Notes: generated from the letters alone by a model not told the origin. 64,000 nucleotides of DNA from Streptomyces sp. NBC_00223 (GCF_036199905.1 NZ_CP108109.1:3085501-3149500); one strand, 5' to 3'; counted from the stretch's first letter, positions 9,549 through 18,770 are shown. A program made the numbers and translations.

Positions 9549-10912
9549 GCGGTTCCGCGTACGGCGGTGGCGGCGGTCACCCGGCCGACGGAGGCGACGA
9601 GCCCCGCGTGCCGTACCAGCGCGAGCAGCGCAGCGCCCCGGACGACGTGGCCTACGGGCCACTCGCGCGGCGCGACCCCGTACCCCTGCCATCGCGGCCG
9701 GCCGGGGAACCGCCGTCTTCGCAAGCGAAGGACGCGCCCGAGTTGCCGCACTACGACCACGCCACGCTGAAGTCGCTGCTCGGTGCCTGGGCGCTGTCGG
9801 CCTGTTCACGGGACGAGGCGCTGGCCGTCGAGGTGCACCTGACGGACTGCGCGACCTGCGCCGAGGAGGCGCTGCGGCTGCGCAACGCGGTCGGCCTGCT
9901 GCACCAGGAGGACTCGCTCGACCTCAATCCGCTGCTGCGCGCCCGTGTGCTGGAGGGCTGCCTCGGCCGCCGGCCGGCCCGGATTCCGGTGCCGGAGTGG
10001 GCCGGGCCGTACGACGCGGAAGCCGCCCGGCTGGACGCGCTGCTGCGCGATCTGGGCGACAGCTACTGGAAGGAGCCGGTGCGGATGCAGTGGTTCGACG
10101 GCGCTCCGGTTTCGCAGCAGTACACCGTCGGACAGGTCATCGCGCATCTCAGCGCGGTGGACAGCCTGGTGTCCAGGGCGCTGGGGCTGCCCGGGCATGG
10201 CAGGGAGCAGCCACGGTCCCGTACCGGCACGGCCGCGGCGGGCCGGGGCCGCCCGCGCCGTGGCCGTGGCGAGGCCGATCTGCCCGTCGACCCCTGGCAG
10301 CGCACCGCCGCGCACTGGGAGAGCCGCAAACGGCTGCCGGGCGCGACGCTTCGCTCCCTTTGGCGCGAGCAGACCCACAACCTGGTGCGCACCGTCTCCT
10401 TCGCGGGGCGCGGGGTGGGCGGGCTCTCGGTGGAGTACGGCTCCTTCTCGCTGCCCTTGCGGGACGCCTTCCTGGACCGCGCCTTCGAGTGCTGGATTCA
10501 CGCCACGGACATCGCCGAGGCCGTGGACTATCCGTACGACCCTCCGGCGCCGCGTCATCTGCACCGCATGATCGACCTGGCCGCGCGGCTGCTGCCGACC
10601 GCGCTCGCCGACCGCCGCAGGGCCGGGCTCACCATGTCCTCGTCTCGTCTGGTGGCGGCGGGGTCGCCGGGCCGTTCGCTGCTGCTGGAGATCGAGGGCG
10701 ACGGTGGCGGCGACTGGTATCTGTCGCTCGACTCGCCCGGTGCCGTGGCGTCGAAGGACGAGACGGTCGCGCATGTGGCGATGGACGGTGTGGAGTTCTG
10801 CCGACTCGCGGCGGGCCATGTGAAGCCGGAGGAGATCGCCGCCGGTCAGCTGGGCGACCGGGACGTCATCCGGGACGTGCTGTTCGCCGCCGCTTCCCTG
10901 TCCCGGCTCTGA
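9545..10912 (+). CDS. Zinc-finger anti-sigma region fused to a mycothiol-dependent maleylpyruvate isomerase-like domain
   Basis: A 455-residue protein starting with GTG at 9545 inside the sigma factor stop codon. Residues about 70-120 carry a ZAS zinc-binding motif, H-x3-C-x2-C (VHLTDCATCAEEA), as in anti-sigma factors of ECF sigmas. From about residue 155 the sequence changes to a DinB/MDMPI-like four-helix domain (LDALLRDLGDSYWKEPVRMQ, QVIAHLSAVDSLVSRALGLP, then HATDIAEAVDYPYDP) and a C-terminal SCP2-like portion. MDMPI domains normally act with mycothiol, so a thiol- or metabolite-sensing role for the anti-sigma is possible but inferred. A basic Gly/Arg-rich linker lies near residues 218-245. 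The sigma partner is the gene just upstream. Confidence 0.78.
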   Translation: MSGSAYGGGGGHPADGGDEPRVPYQREQRSAPDDVAYGPLARRDPVPLPSRPAGEPPSSQAKDAPELPHYDHATLKSLLGAWALSACSRDEALAVEVHLTDCATCAEEALRLRNAVGLLHQEDSLDLNPLLRARVLEGCLGRRPARIPVPEWAGPYDAEAARLDALLRDLGDSYWKEPVRMQWFDGAPVSQQYTVGQVIAHLSAVDSLVSRALGLPGHGREQPRSRTGTAAAGRGRPRRGRGEADLPVDPWQRTAAHWESRKRLPGATLRSLWREQTHNLVRTVSFAGRGVGGLSVEYGSFSLPLRDAFLDRAFECWIHATDIAEAVDYPYDPPAPRHLHRMIDLAARLLPTALADRRRAGLTMSSSRLVAAGSPGRSLLLEIEGDGGGDWYLSLDSPGAVASKDETVAHVAMDGVEFCRLAAGHVKPEEIAAGQLGDRDVIRDVLFAAASLSRL

Positions 10913-11004
10913 GCGAGCGCGGCGCACGGGTCCCGTTCGGCACCTTTGACGCGAACGGACCGGACCACCCGCTTCGCCGCCATTGCCGCGAACGGACCTC
11001 GCCG

Positions 11005-11034
11005 CCCCTTCGCCGCCTTTCAGGCGAAGAGGGG
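11005..11034. terminator. Bidirectional hairpin between the anti-sigma gene and purU
   Basis: CCCCTTCGCC (11005-11014) pairs with GGCGAAGAGGGG (11023-11034) with one bulged A and an 8-nt loop. It lies directly after the purU stop codon on the minus strand and 92 bp after the anti-sigma stop, so it can serve both convergent transcripts. Confidence 0.65.
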
Positions 11035-11036
11035 TC

Positions 11037-11918
11037 TCAGGCGAAGACGACCGTCCGCCGCCCGTTGAGCAGCACCCGGTGCTCGCTGTGCCACTTCACG
11101 GCCCGCGCCAGCGCCTGGCACTCCACGTCGCGCCCTATGGCGACGAGCTGCTCCGGCGTGACCTCGTGCCCGACGCGCTCGACCTCCTGCTCGATGATCG
11201 GCCCCTCGTCGAGGTCGGCCGTCACATAGTGGGCGGTCGCGCCGATGAGCTTCACGCCACGGAGGTGTGCCTGGTGGTACGGCTTCGCGCCCTTGAAGCT
11301 CGGCAGGAAGGAGTGGTGGATGTTGATGATCCGGCCGGACAGCTTGGCGCACAGGTCGTCGGAGAGCACCTGCATGTAGCGGGCGAGCACGACGAGCTCG
11401 ACGCCCTCCTTGTCCACGACCTCCAGCAGCTGTGCCTCGGCCTCCGCCTTGGTGTCCCTGGTGACCGGGATGTGGTGGAACGGAACGCCGTACGACCCGG
11501 CCAGCTCGCGGAATTCGGTGTGGTTGGAGACGACCGCGGCGATCTCGACCGGGAGTGCGCCGATGCTCGTGCGGAAGAGCAGGTCGTTCAGGCAGTGCCC
11601 GAACTTGCTGACCAGGAGCACGATCCGCATGCGCTCCTCGGACGGGTGAATCCGCCACTCCATCCGGTACGCGCTGCCCACCGCGGCGAAGCTGGCCCGC
11701 AGCCGGTCCGCGGTCACCTCGGACTCGGCGGAGAAGTGGACCCGCATGAAGAACAGGCCGGTGTCCTGGTCGCCGAACTGCTGGCTGTCGACGATGTTGC
11801 AACCGGTCATGAAGAGATAGCTGGAGACCGCGTGCACGATGCCCTGCTTGTCGGGGCACGACAGCGTGAGGACGTACTGCGACGGCTCGGCGGCGGGCTG
11901 CGGCTGCTGTTCGTTCAC
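11037..11918 (-). CDS. purU: Formyltetrahydrofolate deformylase
   Basis: A 293-residue PurU, which hydrolyses 10-formyl-THF to formate and THF to balance one-carbon units and feed PurT. An N-terminal ACT domain (about residues 12-85, YVLTLSCPDKQGIVHAVSSY) precedes the formyltransferase domain. The catalytic Asn/His are in IINIHHSFLPSFKGAKPY and the Asp in DLDEGPIIEQEV. VSNHTEFRELA and RYMQVLS are also family hallmarks. The GTG at 11918 (VNEQQPQPA) fits the family length better than the ORF start at 11954. The gene is convergent with the anti-sigma gene and appears monocistronic. Confidence 0.93.
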   Translation of the reverse strand: MNEQQPQPAAEPSQYVLTLSCPDKQGIVHAVSSYLFMTGCNIVDSQQFGDQDTGLFFMRVHFSAESEVTADRLRASFAAVGSAYRMEWRIHPSEERMRIVLLVSKFGHCLNDLLFRTSIGALPVEIAAVVSNHTEFRELAGSYGVPFHHIPVTRDTKAEAEAQLLEVVDKEGVELVVLARYMQVLSDDLCAKLSGRIINIHHSFLPSFKGAKPYHQAHLRGVKLIGATAHYVTADLDEGPIIEQEVERVGHEVTPEQLVAIGRDVECQALARAVKWHSEHRVLLNGRRTVVFA

Positions 11919-12007
11919 GGCGCCAGCCTCGCACACACCTGCCCCACCCGGCACGGATGTCCGGCAACCGGAACGCCACCCGGACCTGATCGCGGGCCCT
12001 CGCCGGG

Positions 12008-12454
12008 TCAGGCGGAGCGGTTGTAGATCGCCAGCACCTGGAGCGACCGCGGCGGCGCCTCCGGGTCGTCGCCGTCCGCGGCGGCCATCCGCAGGTGTGC
12101 CTCGCGGGCCGCCTGTATCGCCTCCGGCCAGGCGGGGTGGTCCAGATACGCGGTGGCGGGCGCGTCCGCGCCGACCTGGTGCAGGATCTTCAGCACACGC
12201 AGCACCGCGACGTCGACGAGCGCGGCCTCCTGCGAGTCGCGGAAGATCGTGCCGACGTACTTCTCCGCCGACCAGTTGTCGAGCCAGGTGTCCTCGACAA
12301 GGCGGTAGACGGCATCGGTGACGTCCCCGTATCCGTCGAGGCCCGCCTGCCAGACCTCGCGCTGGAACACCGGGTCACTGATCATGTGCAACGCCGAGCG
12401 CACATTGCTGCGCCAGCGCCACCACGGCATGTCGTTGAGCGGCATGCCCCCCAT
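12008..12454 (-). CDS. Conserved actinobacterial protein (SCO4402-like), unknown function
   Basis: A 148-residue protein beginning MGGMPLNDMPWWRWRSNV with the conserved core LVEDTWLDNWSAEKYVGTIF. I recall this as a Streptomyces family named after SCO4402; no biochemical role is known to me. It has no signal peptide or membrane helix and is acidic and helical. Start choice is uncertain: ATG at 12454 or 12445, or a GTG around 12502 that lies about 8 nt after a TACGAT -10-like hexamer and could be leaderless. It is divergent from the substrate-binding lipoprotein at 12615. Confidence 0.7.
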   Translation of the reverse strand: MGGMPLNDMPWWRWRSNVRSALHMISDPVFQREVWQAGLDGYGDVTDAVYRLVEDTWLDNWSAEKYVGTIFRDSQEAALVDVAVLRVLKILHQVGADAPATAYLDHPAWPEAIQAAREAHLRMAAADGDDPEAPPRSLQVLAIYNRSA

Positions 12455-12614
12455 CGTGGAGGAGTGAGGGCCGCGACGGGAAGACTTCTCCGAACCTTGC
12501 ACAACGCCCGATCGTACGCACTCGAACAACGGCACCCGTAATTCACCTGAAAGTGACCGTGTGTTCGGACCCGGTCACCCGTACGTTGAGGCCGAGGCGG
12601 AATCTTCCGCTTAC

Positions 12615-13880
12615 ATGACTGAACGGCGTACGCATCGGGCACGTCAAGCTGTCGTCCTGCTTCTGGCCGCGTCCGCGCTGCTCAGTGGCTGCGGTTCGCT
12701 CACGGGGGGCGCGGGGGGCTCCCCGGGGCCCGTGGTCGTCATGACCTGGGCGCCGACCGGCACCAATGCGACCAATATGCCCGGCATGCCGGCCATGGCG
12801 AAGGTCTTCGAGCAGTACGTCAACGACGAGGGCGGGCTGCGCGGCCGCAAGCTCAAGGTGCTCACCTGCAACGAACGCCACGACGCCGTCGCGGTCACCG
12901 ACTGCGCCCAGCAGGCCGCCGACGCGCACGCGGTGGCGGTCGTCGGCTCGTACAGCGAGGAGGGCAGCAGCTTCATCTCGGCCCTGGAGGCGGACGACAT
13001 CCCGTACATCGGGGGCTACGGAATCACCGAGGACGAGTACCAGAGCCCGATGTCGTACCCGATCAACGGCGGGCTGCCCGCGCTTCTGGCCGGGAGCGGG
13101 CTCCAGTTGGCGGGGCTGTGCAAGAAGGTGGCGCTGGTGCGGCCGGACTCGATCACGGGCGATCAGTTCCCGATCTTCCTCGATCAGGGGCTGAAGGCCG
13201 CGGGACGGCGGCCGACGACGGACCTGCTCGCGGCCGACGACGCGACCGACTACACGGCTGTCGCCGAGCAGGCGGTCGGCGACGACAAGCCCTCGACCTG
13301 TGTCTCCGCGGTGCTGGGCGACCACACCAGCACCTTCTTCGACTCGCTGCGCCGGGTAGGCGACGAAAAGCCCAAGGTGCGGCTGTCGTCGGTGCTCGGC
13401 AGCGTCCAGCAGTCGGTGATCGACTCCACCGGCGGCCCCGGCAGCCCGCTGGAGAACGCCTACATCACCGGCTGGTACCCGCCGGCCTCCGATCCCAAGT
13501 GGAATCGGATGAAGTCGGTCGTCAACAAGTACGCCTTCGGTGACGACCGGATCGACATCGCCGACCCCGGGGTGCAGACCACCTGGGTCGCGTACACCGT
13601 CTTCACCAAGGTCGTGGAGGCGATGAGCGACAAGACCACGCTGGACGCGGACGGCGTACGGCGGGCGATGGACCGCACCGCGCGACTGTCGACCGGCGGC
13701 CTCACCCCCGATCTCGGGTGGACCGACGCCGACATGCTCGGCATCCCCGAGCACCCCCGGATGGTGAACACGAAGGTGACCTACCAGGTGGTGCGTAACG
13801 GCCGGCTCGTCCAGGCCAGGCCGGGCTTCATCGACCTGACGTCGACGCTCAGGCCGAAGGCGTACACGGCCCTGCGGTAG
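12615..13880 (+). CDS. ABC-type substrate-binding lipoprotein (Leu/Ile/Val-binding fold)
   Basis: A 421-residue extracellular binding protein of type I periplasmic fold, as in branched-chain amino acid or amide uptake. The N-terminus is a lipoprotein signal peptide: basic THRAR, a hydrophobic stretch AVVLLLAASA and lipobox LLSGC, with the cysteine near residue 28. The mature part contains FEQYVNDEGGLRGRKLKVLT and YITGWYPPASDPKWNRMKS. No permease or ATPase lies beside it, so it is an orphan binding protein here; a sensory role is as likely as transport. ATG 12615 is chosen over an upstream in-frame start because the signal peptide begins there. Confidence 0.78.
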   Translation: MTERRTHRARQAVVLLLAASALLSGCGSLTGGAGGSPGPVVVMTWAPTGTNATNMPGMPAMAKVFEQYVNDEGGLRGRKLKVLTCNERHDAVAVTDCAQQAADAHAVAVVGSYSEEGSSFISALEADDIPYIGGYGITEDEYQSPMSYPINGGLPALLAGSGLQLAGLCKKVALVRPDSITGDQFPIFLDQGLKAAGRRPTTDLLAADDATDYTAVAEQAVGDDKPSTCVSAVLGDHTSTFFDSLRRVGDEKPKVRLSSVLGSVQQSVIDSTGGPGSPLENAYITGWYPPASDPKWNRMKSVVNKYAFGDDRIDIADPGVQTTWVAYTVFTKVVEAMSDKTTLDADGVRRAMDRTARLSTGGLTPDLGWTDADMLGIPEHPRMVNTKVTYQVVRNGRLVQARPGFIDLTSTLRPKAYTALR

Positions 13881-13925
13881 CCGCGGGCGACACCGGCCGG
13901 ACGCGCCGGGCCCGCGGAGGGCGTG

Positions 13926-13957
13926 GGGCGCGGCCCGCCGGTCGTACGGCCGCGCCC
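13926..13957. terminator. Bidirectional hairpin between convergent genes
   Basis: GGGCGCGGCC (13926-13935) pairs perfectly with GGCCGCGCCC (13948-13957) over a 12-nt loop. It sits in the 99-bp gap between the stop of the binding protein (13880) and the stop of the Pro/Gln-rich gene (13980). Confidence 0.6.
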
Positions 13958-13979
13958 GCCGCGTTCGGGCGCGGCGCCG

Positions 13980-15407
13980 CTACAGCTGGCTGAACTGGCG
14001 CTGCGTGAGCCCGTACTTCTTGGCGATGCTGTTCCAGAGCTTGACCGCGTTCTTCTTCTGCGTGGTGGCGGTGCCGCTCTCCCGGTTGCCGGCCAGCGTC
14101 TCGGACGTGGTCCGGGCGTGGCCGCCCTTGCAGACCTTGTGGCCCTGCTGGGCCTGGTCCGCCCAGCCCGCGTAGTGGCTGTCGGCGGCGGAGGACGCCT
14201 GCCATGCCTTGGTGAGCGCGTCGGTGAGCGCGGCGTGGTTGGGCAGCTGGTCCACCGAGAGCTTGGACAGCTGGGTGATCAGGTCCTTGCGCTGTCCGGC
14301 GGCCGCGCGCAAGTCGCTCGCGGCGCCGGGGAGTTCCTTGCAGTTCTTGATCGACTCGACGGCGCTCACCACCGAACTGCGGCTGGCGTCACTGGTGCTG
14401 AGCAGCGAGTCGAGGGCCTGCGCCTGCTGCTCGGCCGCGTCGGTGTCGCTGCTGGGGGCGTCGGTGCTGCTCGCGGAGGCGCCGGGGGGCGCGGAGGTGC
14501 TGCTCCCCGCGACGGTGTCGTCCTTGTCGGACTTGCCACCGCCGCTGAGCAGGCCGCCGAGCACCAGACCGGCCACCACGCACCCGGCGACGACGATGCC
14601 GATCAGCACCTTGGGCGACATCCGGCGCCGGCCGCCGGAGCCGCCGTCACCGTCGTCGTAGGCGTACGCGGGCTCGTACCCGCCCGGCTGCTGCCCGCCC
14701 GGTTGCTGCCCGTACGGCGGTCGGCCCCCGGCCTGGCCCGCGGGGGCCTGTGCGGGCTGCCGGCCGTACTGCGGGCGGCCCTGCTGCTGGGAGGGCGGCT
14801 GGATGATGTGCGGGCGCACGGGAGCCGGGCTCGGCACGTCGTTGCGGAACAGGTGGTCGTAGTCGCTGTCGTGCTGCGGCCCGGCGGGCTGCTCCTCGTA
14901 GTCGGTGTACTCCTGGCCGTACGACGGCTGGGTGCCGTACGGCGCCTGTCCGCCGTAGCCGGCCTGGTCGTACGACGGCTGCTCGTAGCCCTGCCGCTGA
15001 TAGCCCTGGTCCTCCTGGAAGGCCGGCAGCGGGAGCGCCCGGGTGGCCTCGGCGGCCGGCAGGTCGGACGCGTACTGGACCTGCGGGGTGTGCGGCGCCT
15101 GGGGCGGTACGGGCGGCAGCGGCGGGGCGGCCTGGCCCGCGGGCTGCTGGGGCGCGCCGCCGGGGTACGGCGGCAGCATCTGGGTGGCGTCGGCCGGTGC
15201 CGGGGCGCCGGGCGCGGGCACTCCGGCCGGGTAGGGCGGCAGCATCTGGGTGGCGTCGGCCGGTTCGGGCGCCGGGGCACCCCACGGACTGCCGCCGGCC
15301 GGCTGCACGTGTTCGCCGTACACCAACGGCTGCTGGTGCTGATCCGAGGGGAGTACGACGCCCCGGTACGCGTCGGGCGATTCCTCGCCGCGTCCGCTGC
15401 TGTGCAT
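13980..15407 (-). CDS. Pro/Gln-rich single-pass membrane protein, unknown function
   Basis: A 475-residue protein with a long low-complexity cytoplasmic part (residues 1-270) rich in Pro, Gln, Gly and Tyr. It includes two copies of ADATQMLPPYP (near residues 50 and 73) and a QPGGQQPGG stretch. One membrane helix follows (about 275-298, KVLIGIVVAGCVVAGLVLGG), then an extracellular Ser/Thr-rich linker and a helical domain containing two cysteines (SIKNCKELPG, HKVCKGGHA) that could form a disulfide. Many Streptomyces cell-surface or division-associated proteins have this layout, but I do not recognise a function. A GGGAGTGGGCGGCG leader precedes the ATG. Confidence 0.75.
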   Translation of the reverse strand: MHSSGRGEESPDAYRGVVLPSDQHQQPLVYGEHVQPAGGSPWGAPAPEPADATQMLPPYPAGVPAPGAPAPADATQMLPPYPGGAPQQPAGQAAPPLPPVPPQAPHTPQVQYASDLPAAEATRALPLPAFQEDQGYQRQGYEQPSYDQAGYGGQAPYGTQPSYGQEYTDYEEQPAGPQHDSDYDHLFRNDVPSPAPVRPHIIQPPSQQQGRPQYGRQPAQAPAGQAGGRPPYGQQPGGQQPGGYEPAYAYDDGDGGSGGRRRMSPKVLIGIVVAGCVVAGLVLGGLLSGGGKSDKDDTVAGSSTSAPPGASASSTDAPSSDTDAAEQQAQALDSLLSTSDASRSSVVSAVESIKNCKELPGAASDLRAAAGQRKDLITQLSKLSVDQLPNHAALTDALTKAWQASSAADSHYAGWADQAQQGHKVCKGGHARTTSETLAGNRESGTATTQKKNAVKLWNSIAKKYGLTQRQFSQL

Positions 15408-15649
15408 CGCCGCCCACTCCCGCCTCTGCCAACCCGTCGGAACCGTCGACCCACGCTACCGGGTCAATCGGAACGCCGACCACGCACCCGAACGAGTGAG
15501 CGCCACGACACACCGCCGCGGCACGGCACGTTTGGGCGCGAGGCCGGGCGCTGCCGGGTCTGCACTGCGCTTTGACGGCCGTGCGCGGGCACGGTGTCGG
15601 TCAGGTAACGATTCGCCGGGGCACGGCCGTTGGTGCCCTCCCTTCGCTG

Positions 15650-17029
15650 TTAGGCCGCCTCCCGTTCATCGAGCCGGGCGCCGAACTCCCTTACCGCGGG
15701 CTCGTCGGCGTAGGGCTCGAGGCGGCGCCGGAAGTCGTCCAGGTACTCCGCGCCGCGGTTGGAGCGCAGTCCGGACAGCAGGGTGACCGCCTGGGCGCCG
15801 GAGTGGCAGGCATGCTCCAACTCGCGCTGCTGCACCTGGGCGTCGGCGAGCAGCAGCAGGTCGATCGCGCGGCGCCGGGAGCGCGACTTGGGGTGCGCGG
15901 CCAGCGCCTCCTCGGCCCGGCGGGCGGCGGGCACCGCCTGGCCCAGGTCGCGGTGGCAGTGGGCGAGTTCGTCCGCGAGATAGGCGTGGTCGAAGTGCGC
16001 GATCCACGCCGGGTCCCGGTCCGGCTCGGACCTCTCCATCGCTTCGAGGGCGAGCCCCGCGACGGTGGCGAACGTACGGGCGTCGCCGAGCAGCGCGTGG
16101 CCGCGGGCCTCCGCCGCGTAGAACATCGCCTCGGCGGTGGCGGTGACATGCCCGCGGGCGCCTTCCTGGGCGGCGCGGGCGAGTTGGGCGATCTCGCGCG
16201 GGTTGCCGAGCGAGGCCGCGAGGTGACTCATGCTCGCGGCCAGGATGTAGCCGCCGTAGCCGCGGTCGCCGGCCGCCTGGGCCAGCCGCAGCGCCTGGAT
16301 GTAGTACCGCTGGGCCAGGCCGGGTTGGCCGGTGTCCACCGCCATGTACCCGGCCAGCTCGGTCAGTCGGGCGACCGCGGAGAACAGCTCGCGGCCCACC
16401 GCCTCGCGGTAACTGCCCGCGAGCAGCCCGGAGACCACGCTGTTGAGGTAGTGCACCACGACCGGCCGGACATGCCCGCTGCCGAACCGGTGGTCGAGGT
16501 CGGTGAGCGCCTGCGTGGTCGCGTTGACCGCCTCGACGTCGGACATGCCCACCCTGGAGCCGCCGTTGCGCGCGACACCCTGGTCGGGGCGGGTGATCAG
16601 CCAGTCCCTGCTGGGCTCGACGAGCGCGGACGCGGCCACCGTGGAGCCGGTGAGGAAGTCACGGCGCCCCACGTCGCTGCGCCACAACTCGCAGACCTGC
16701 TCGATCGCACCGAGCACCGTGGGCGCGAAGTGCAGGCCGATGCCGGTGGCGAGGTTCTTGCCGTTCGCCATGCCGATCTCGTCGATGGAGACCGCGCGGC
16801 CGAGCTTGCGGCCGAGCGCCTCCGCCACAATGGCCGGGGCCCGGCCACGCGGTTGCTGCCCACGCAGCCAACGGGCCACGGAGGTCTTGTCGTAGCGCAG
16901 GTCGAGGCCATGCTCGGCCCCGCACAGGTTGACCCTGCGAGCGAGCCCGGCGTTGGAGCAGCCGGCCTCCTGGATCAGGGCCTGGAGCCTTTCGTTCGGC
17001 TGCCGCGCCACAAGTGGTCGTGCGGCCAT
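15650..17029 (-). CDS. NsdA-like DNA-binding regulator with TPR-type helical repeats
   Basis: A 459-residue regulator. The N-terminal ~90 residues resemble a lambda-repressor-like HTH (LIQEAGCSNAGLARRVNLCG, then YDKTSVARWLRGQQPRG). The remaining ~330 residues form helical tetratricopeptide-like repeats (GQPGLAQRYYIQALRLAQAA, RRAEEALAAHPKSRS). The same organisation is seen in NsdA, a negative regulator of sporulation and antibiotic production in S. coelicolor; this is a relative, not necessarily the orthologue. The ATG at 17029 (MAARPLVARQPNERL) has a very strong GAGGGGGG 5 nt upstream, and is preferred over the ATG at 17071. It is transcribed alone with a long upstream region. Confidence 0.78.
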   Translation of the reverse strand: MAARPLVARQPNERLQALIQEAGCSNAGLARRVNLCGAEHGLDLRYDKTSVARWLRGQQPRGRAPAIVAEALGRKLGRAVSIDEIGMANGKNLATGIGLHFAPTVLGAIEQVCELWRSDVGRRDFLTGSTVAASALVEPSRDWLITRPDQGVARNGGSRVGMSDVEAVNATTQALTDLDHRFGSGHVRPVVVHYLNSVVSGLLAGSYREAVGRELFSAVARLTELAGYMAVDTGQPGLAQRYYIQALRLAQAAGDRGYGGYILAASMSHLAASLGNPREIAQLARAAQEGARGHVTATAEAMFYAAEARGHALLGDARTFATVAGLALEAMERSEPDRDPAWIAHFDHAYLADELAHCHRDLGQAVPAARRAEEALAAHPKSRSRRRAIDLLLLADAQVQQRELEHACHSGAQAVTLLSGLRSNRGAEYLDDFRRRLEPYADEPAVREFGARLDEREAA

Positions 17030-17888
17030 CGGTCCCCCCTCGTCGTCTTCGACGTCGTTCTTCCCATTCATCGGCCGATAAACTCCGCAATGACGGCATT
17101 TCACCCGCACTGGGGGCGGCCTCCGCTTCCCGGTTGACCTACCCGGATACAAGGCCGGGTCCCCGTACGCGCCCCCGGCAGTGCACCCGTGCGCCCGCCG
17201 TGAACCGCGATCGGGGCCCTGGGGCTCCCGCCCGCAGGGCAGTTGGGCCGCGCACGGGGGCGGCGGCGTGCCTCCGCGCCAGCTCACCGGCCGTCAACTG
17301 CGCGGCGTGTCGGTCCGATTGGCGCATGAACGCCACCGGGACGCACGGCTCACCGGCCGGTCGGCGACCGGCCGGGGGCGCACCGCTCCGACCGTGCGCC
17401 TCACCCCGCTGTCCGGCCCCGGAGCCCGCCCGACCAGCGCGGACCGGTCCGCGCGGGCGGACGGCGCCCCGGCACCGGGCGCCGGGCGTGGCACGCGGGG
17501 ACGCGTGCTTCGGTATCTCGTCCGACCGGGCGGAGCCCCGGTCCGGGCGGGGTGTGGGCAGGTGTGGACGGGCCGCACGACGACCGGCGGGCCGCGCGGG
17601 CGGACGACGGGTGGCCCCGCCCGGACCGGCGACCCGCGCCCGTGGCCGGCTCTTCTGACCGCTCACCGTGACCGGTCGCGCTCACCCTCAGTCCCGACCC
17701 GACTCTTCCGGCCGACCCCGGACCGGCCCCGGACCCGCCCTCTGGCCAGCCCTTCTACCTCAAGATCCGCTCAGATTTTCGGTCACTGTCAGTGGTCACG
17801 CTTAAGGTGGCGGTGCGCGATGAAAAAGTGTCCGCCGCGCCGACCTGCGGCGGACCACGGCTGGGCACGACCGGGGAGGTGCCGCACG
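17030..17888. other. Long intergenic region, about 860 bp, no convincing gene
   Basis: All reading frames here are Arg/Pro/Gly-rich without recognisable motifs. Position 17353-17375 forms a perfect hairpin, CCGGCCGGT-CGGCG-ACCGGCCGG. The right end (17760-17810) is AT-richer and probably holds the promoter of the ABC exporter. The left end should hold the NsdA-like gene promoter. A non-coding RNA cannot be excluded. Confidence 0.45.
17781..17799 (+). promoter_or_regulatory. Repeated GGTCAC with internal palindrome upstream of ABC exporter
   Basis: Two direct GGTCAC copies (17781-17786 and 17794-17799) are 13 bp apart. Between and overlapping them is the palindrome CACTG-T-CAGTG (17784-17794). 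It lies about 90 bp before the ATPase start in the AT-richest part of the gap, so it is a candidate promoter or operator. Confidence 0.3.
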
Positions 17889-18770
17889 ATGGGGAAGTCG
17901 AAGGACTCAGCACGGGAGAGCGGGCGGGAGAGCGTCCGCGAGCGGTCCGGGCGGAAGCTGGAGCCGTACTTCGGCACGCCCGAGCCCGCCGGGCAGAGCG
18001 GACCCGTGCCCGCGGTGCGCGTGCGCCGACTGGTGAAGCGGTTCGGCGACCAGGTGGCCGTCGCGGGGATCGACCTGGAGCTGCCGTCGGGGCGTTTCAT
18101 CGGCCTGGTCGGGCCCAATGGCGCCGGGAAGACCACCACCTTGTCCATGGTGACCGGGCTGCTGCGGCCGGACGACGGCGTGGTGCAGATCGTCGGCCAC
18201 GACGTGTGGTCCGACCCGGTGGGCGTGAAGTCCCGGATCGGTGTGCTGCCGGAAGGGCTGCGGCTGTTCGAGCGCCTGTCCGGCCGCGAACTGCTCACCT
18301 TCACCGGCCGGTTGCGCGGTCTGCCGGCCGAGGAGGTCGACAAGCGCGCCACGCAGCTGCTCGACGTGCTCGATCTGGCCGCCTCCCAGCACAAGCTGGT
18401 CGTCGACTACTCCACCGGTATGCGCAAGAAGATCGGTCTGGCCGCCGCGCTGCTGCACAACCCGGAAGTCCTCTTCCTCGACGAGCCCTTCGAGGGCGTC
18501 GACCCGGTGTCCGCGCAGGTCATCCGCGGTGTGCTGGAGCACTACACGGGCTCGGGCGGCACCGTGGTGTTCTCCTCGCACGTGATGGAGCTGGTGGAGA
18601 GCCTGTGCGACTGGGTCGCGGTGATGGCCGCGGGCCGGATCGTCGCGCACGGCCCGCTCGCCGACGTACGGGGGAACGCGCCCACGCTGCAGGACGCCTT
18701 CCTGTCGCTGGTGGGAGCGGACCGAAACGCCGGACAGGATCTCGACTGGCTGGGCGGGGGCGCGCGATGA
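17889..18770 (+). CDS. ABC transporter ATP-binding protein
   Basis: A 293-residue ABC ATPase that would power the permease encoded next. Walker A is LVGPNGAGKTTTLSM (about residues 74-88), the signature is VDYSTGMRKKIGLAAALLH, Walker B is PEVLFLDEPFEGVDP, and the switch His is in VVFSSHVMELVE. The ~35-residue N-terminus before the domain is charged (SARESGRESVRERSGRK). The ATG at 17889 follows GGGGAGG at 9 nt; the long open frame upstream is non-coding in composition. The stop overlaps the permease start as ATGA, so the pair is translationally coupled. Confidence 0.9.
   Translation: MGKSKDSARESGRESVRERSGRKLEPYFGTPEPAGQSGPVPAVRVRRLVKRFGDQVAVAGIDLELPSGRFIGLVGPNGAGKTTTLSMVTGLLRPDDGVVQIVGHDVWSDPVGVKSRIGVLPEGLRLFERLSGRELLTFTGRLRGLPAEEVDKRATQLLDVLDLAASQHKLVVDYSTGMRKKIGLAAALLHNPEVLFLDEPFEGVDPVSAQVIRGVLEHYTGSGGTVVFSSHVMELVESLCDWVAVMAAGRIVAHGPLADVRGNAPTLQDAFLSLVGADRNAGQDLDWLGGGAR

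Noticed and set aside
17139..17666. Possible minus-strand gene in the long intergenic interval
   Set aside because: Composition is typical of non-coding GC-rich DNA (Arg/Pro/Ala/Gly) and there is no ribosome site.
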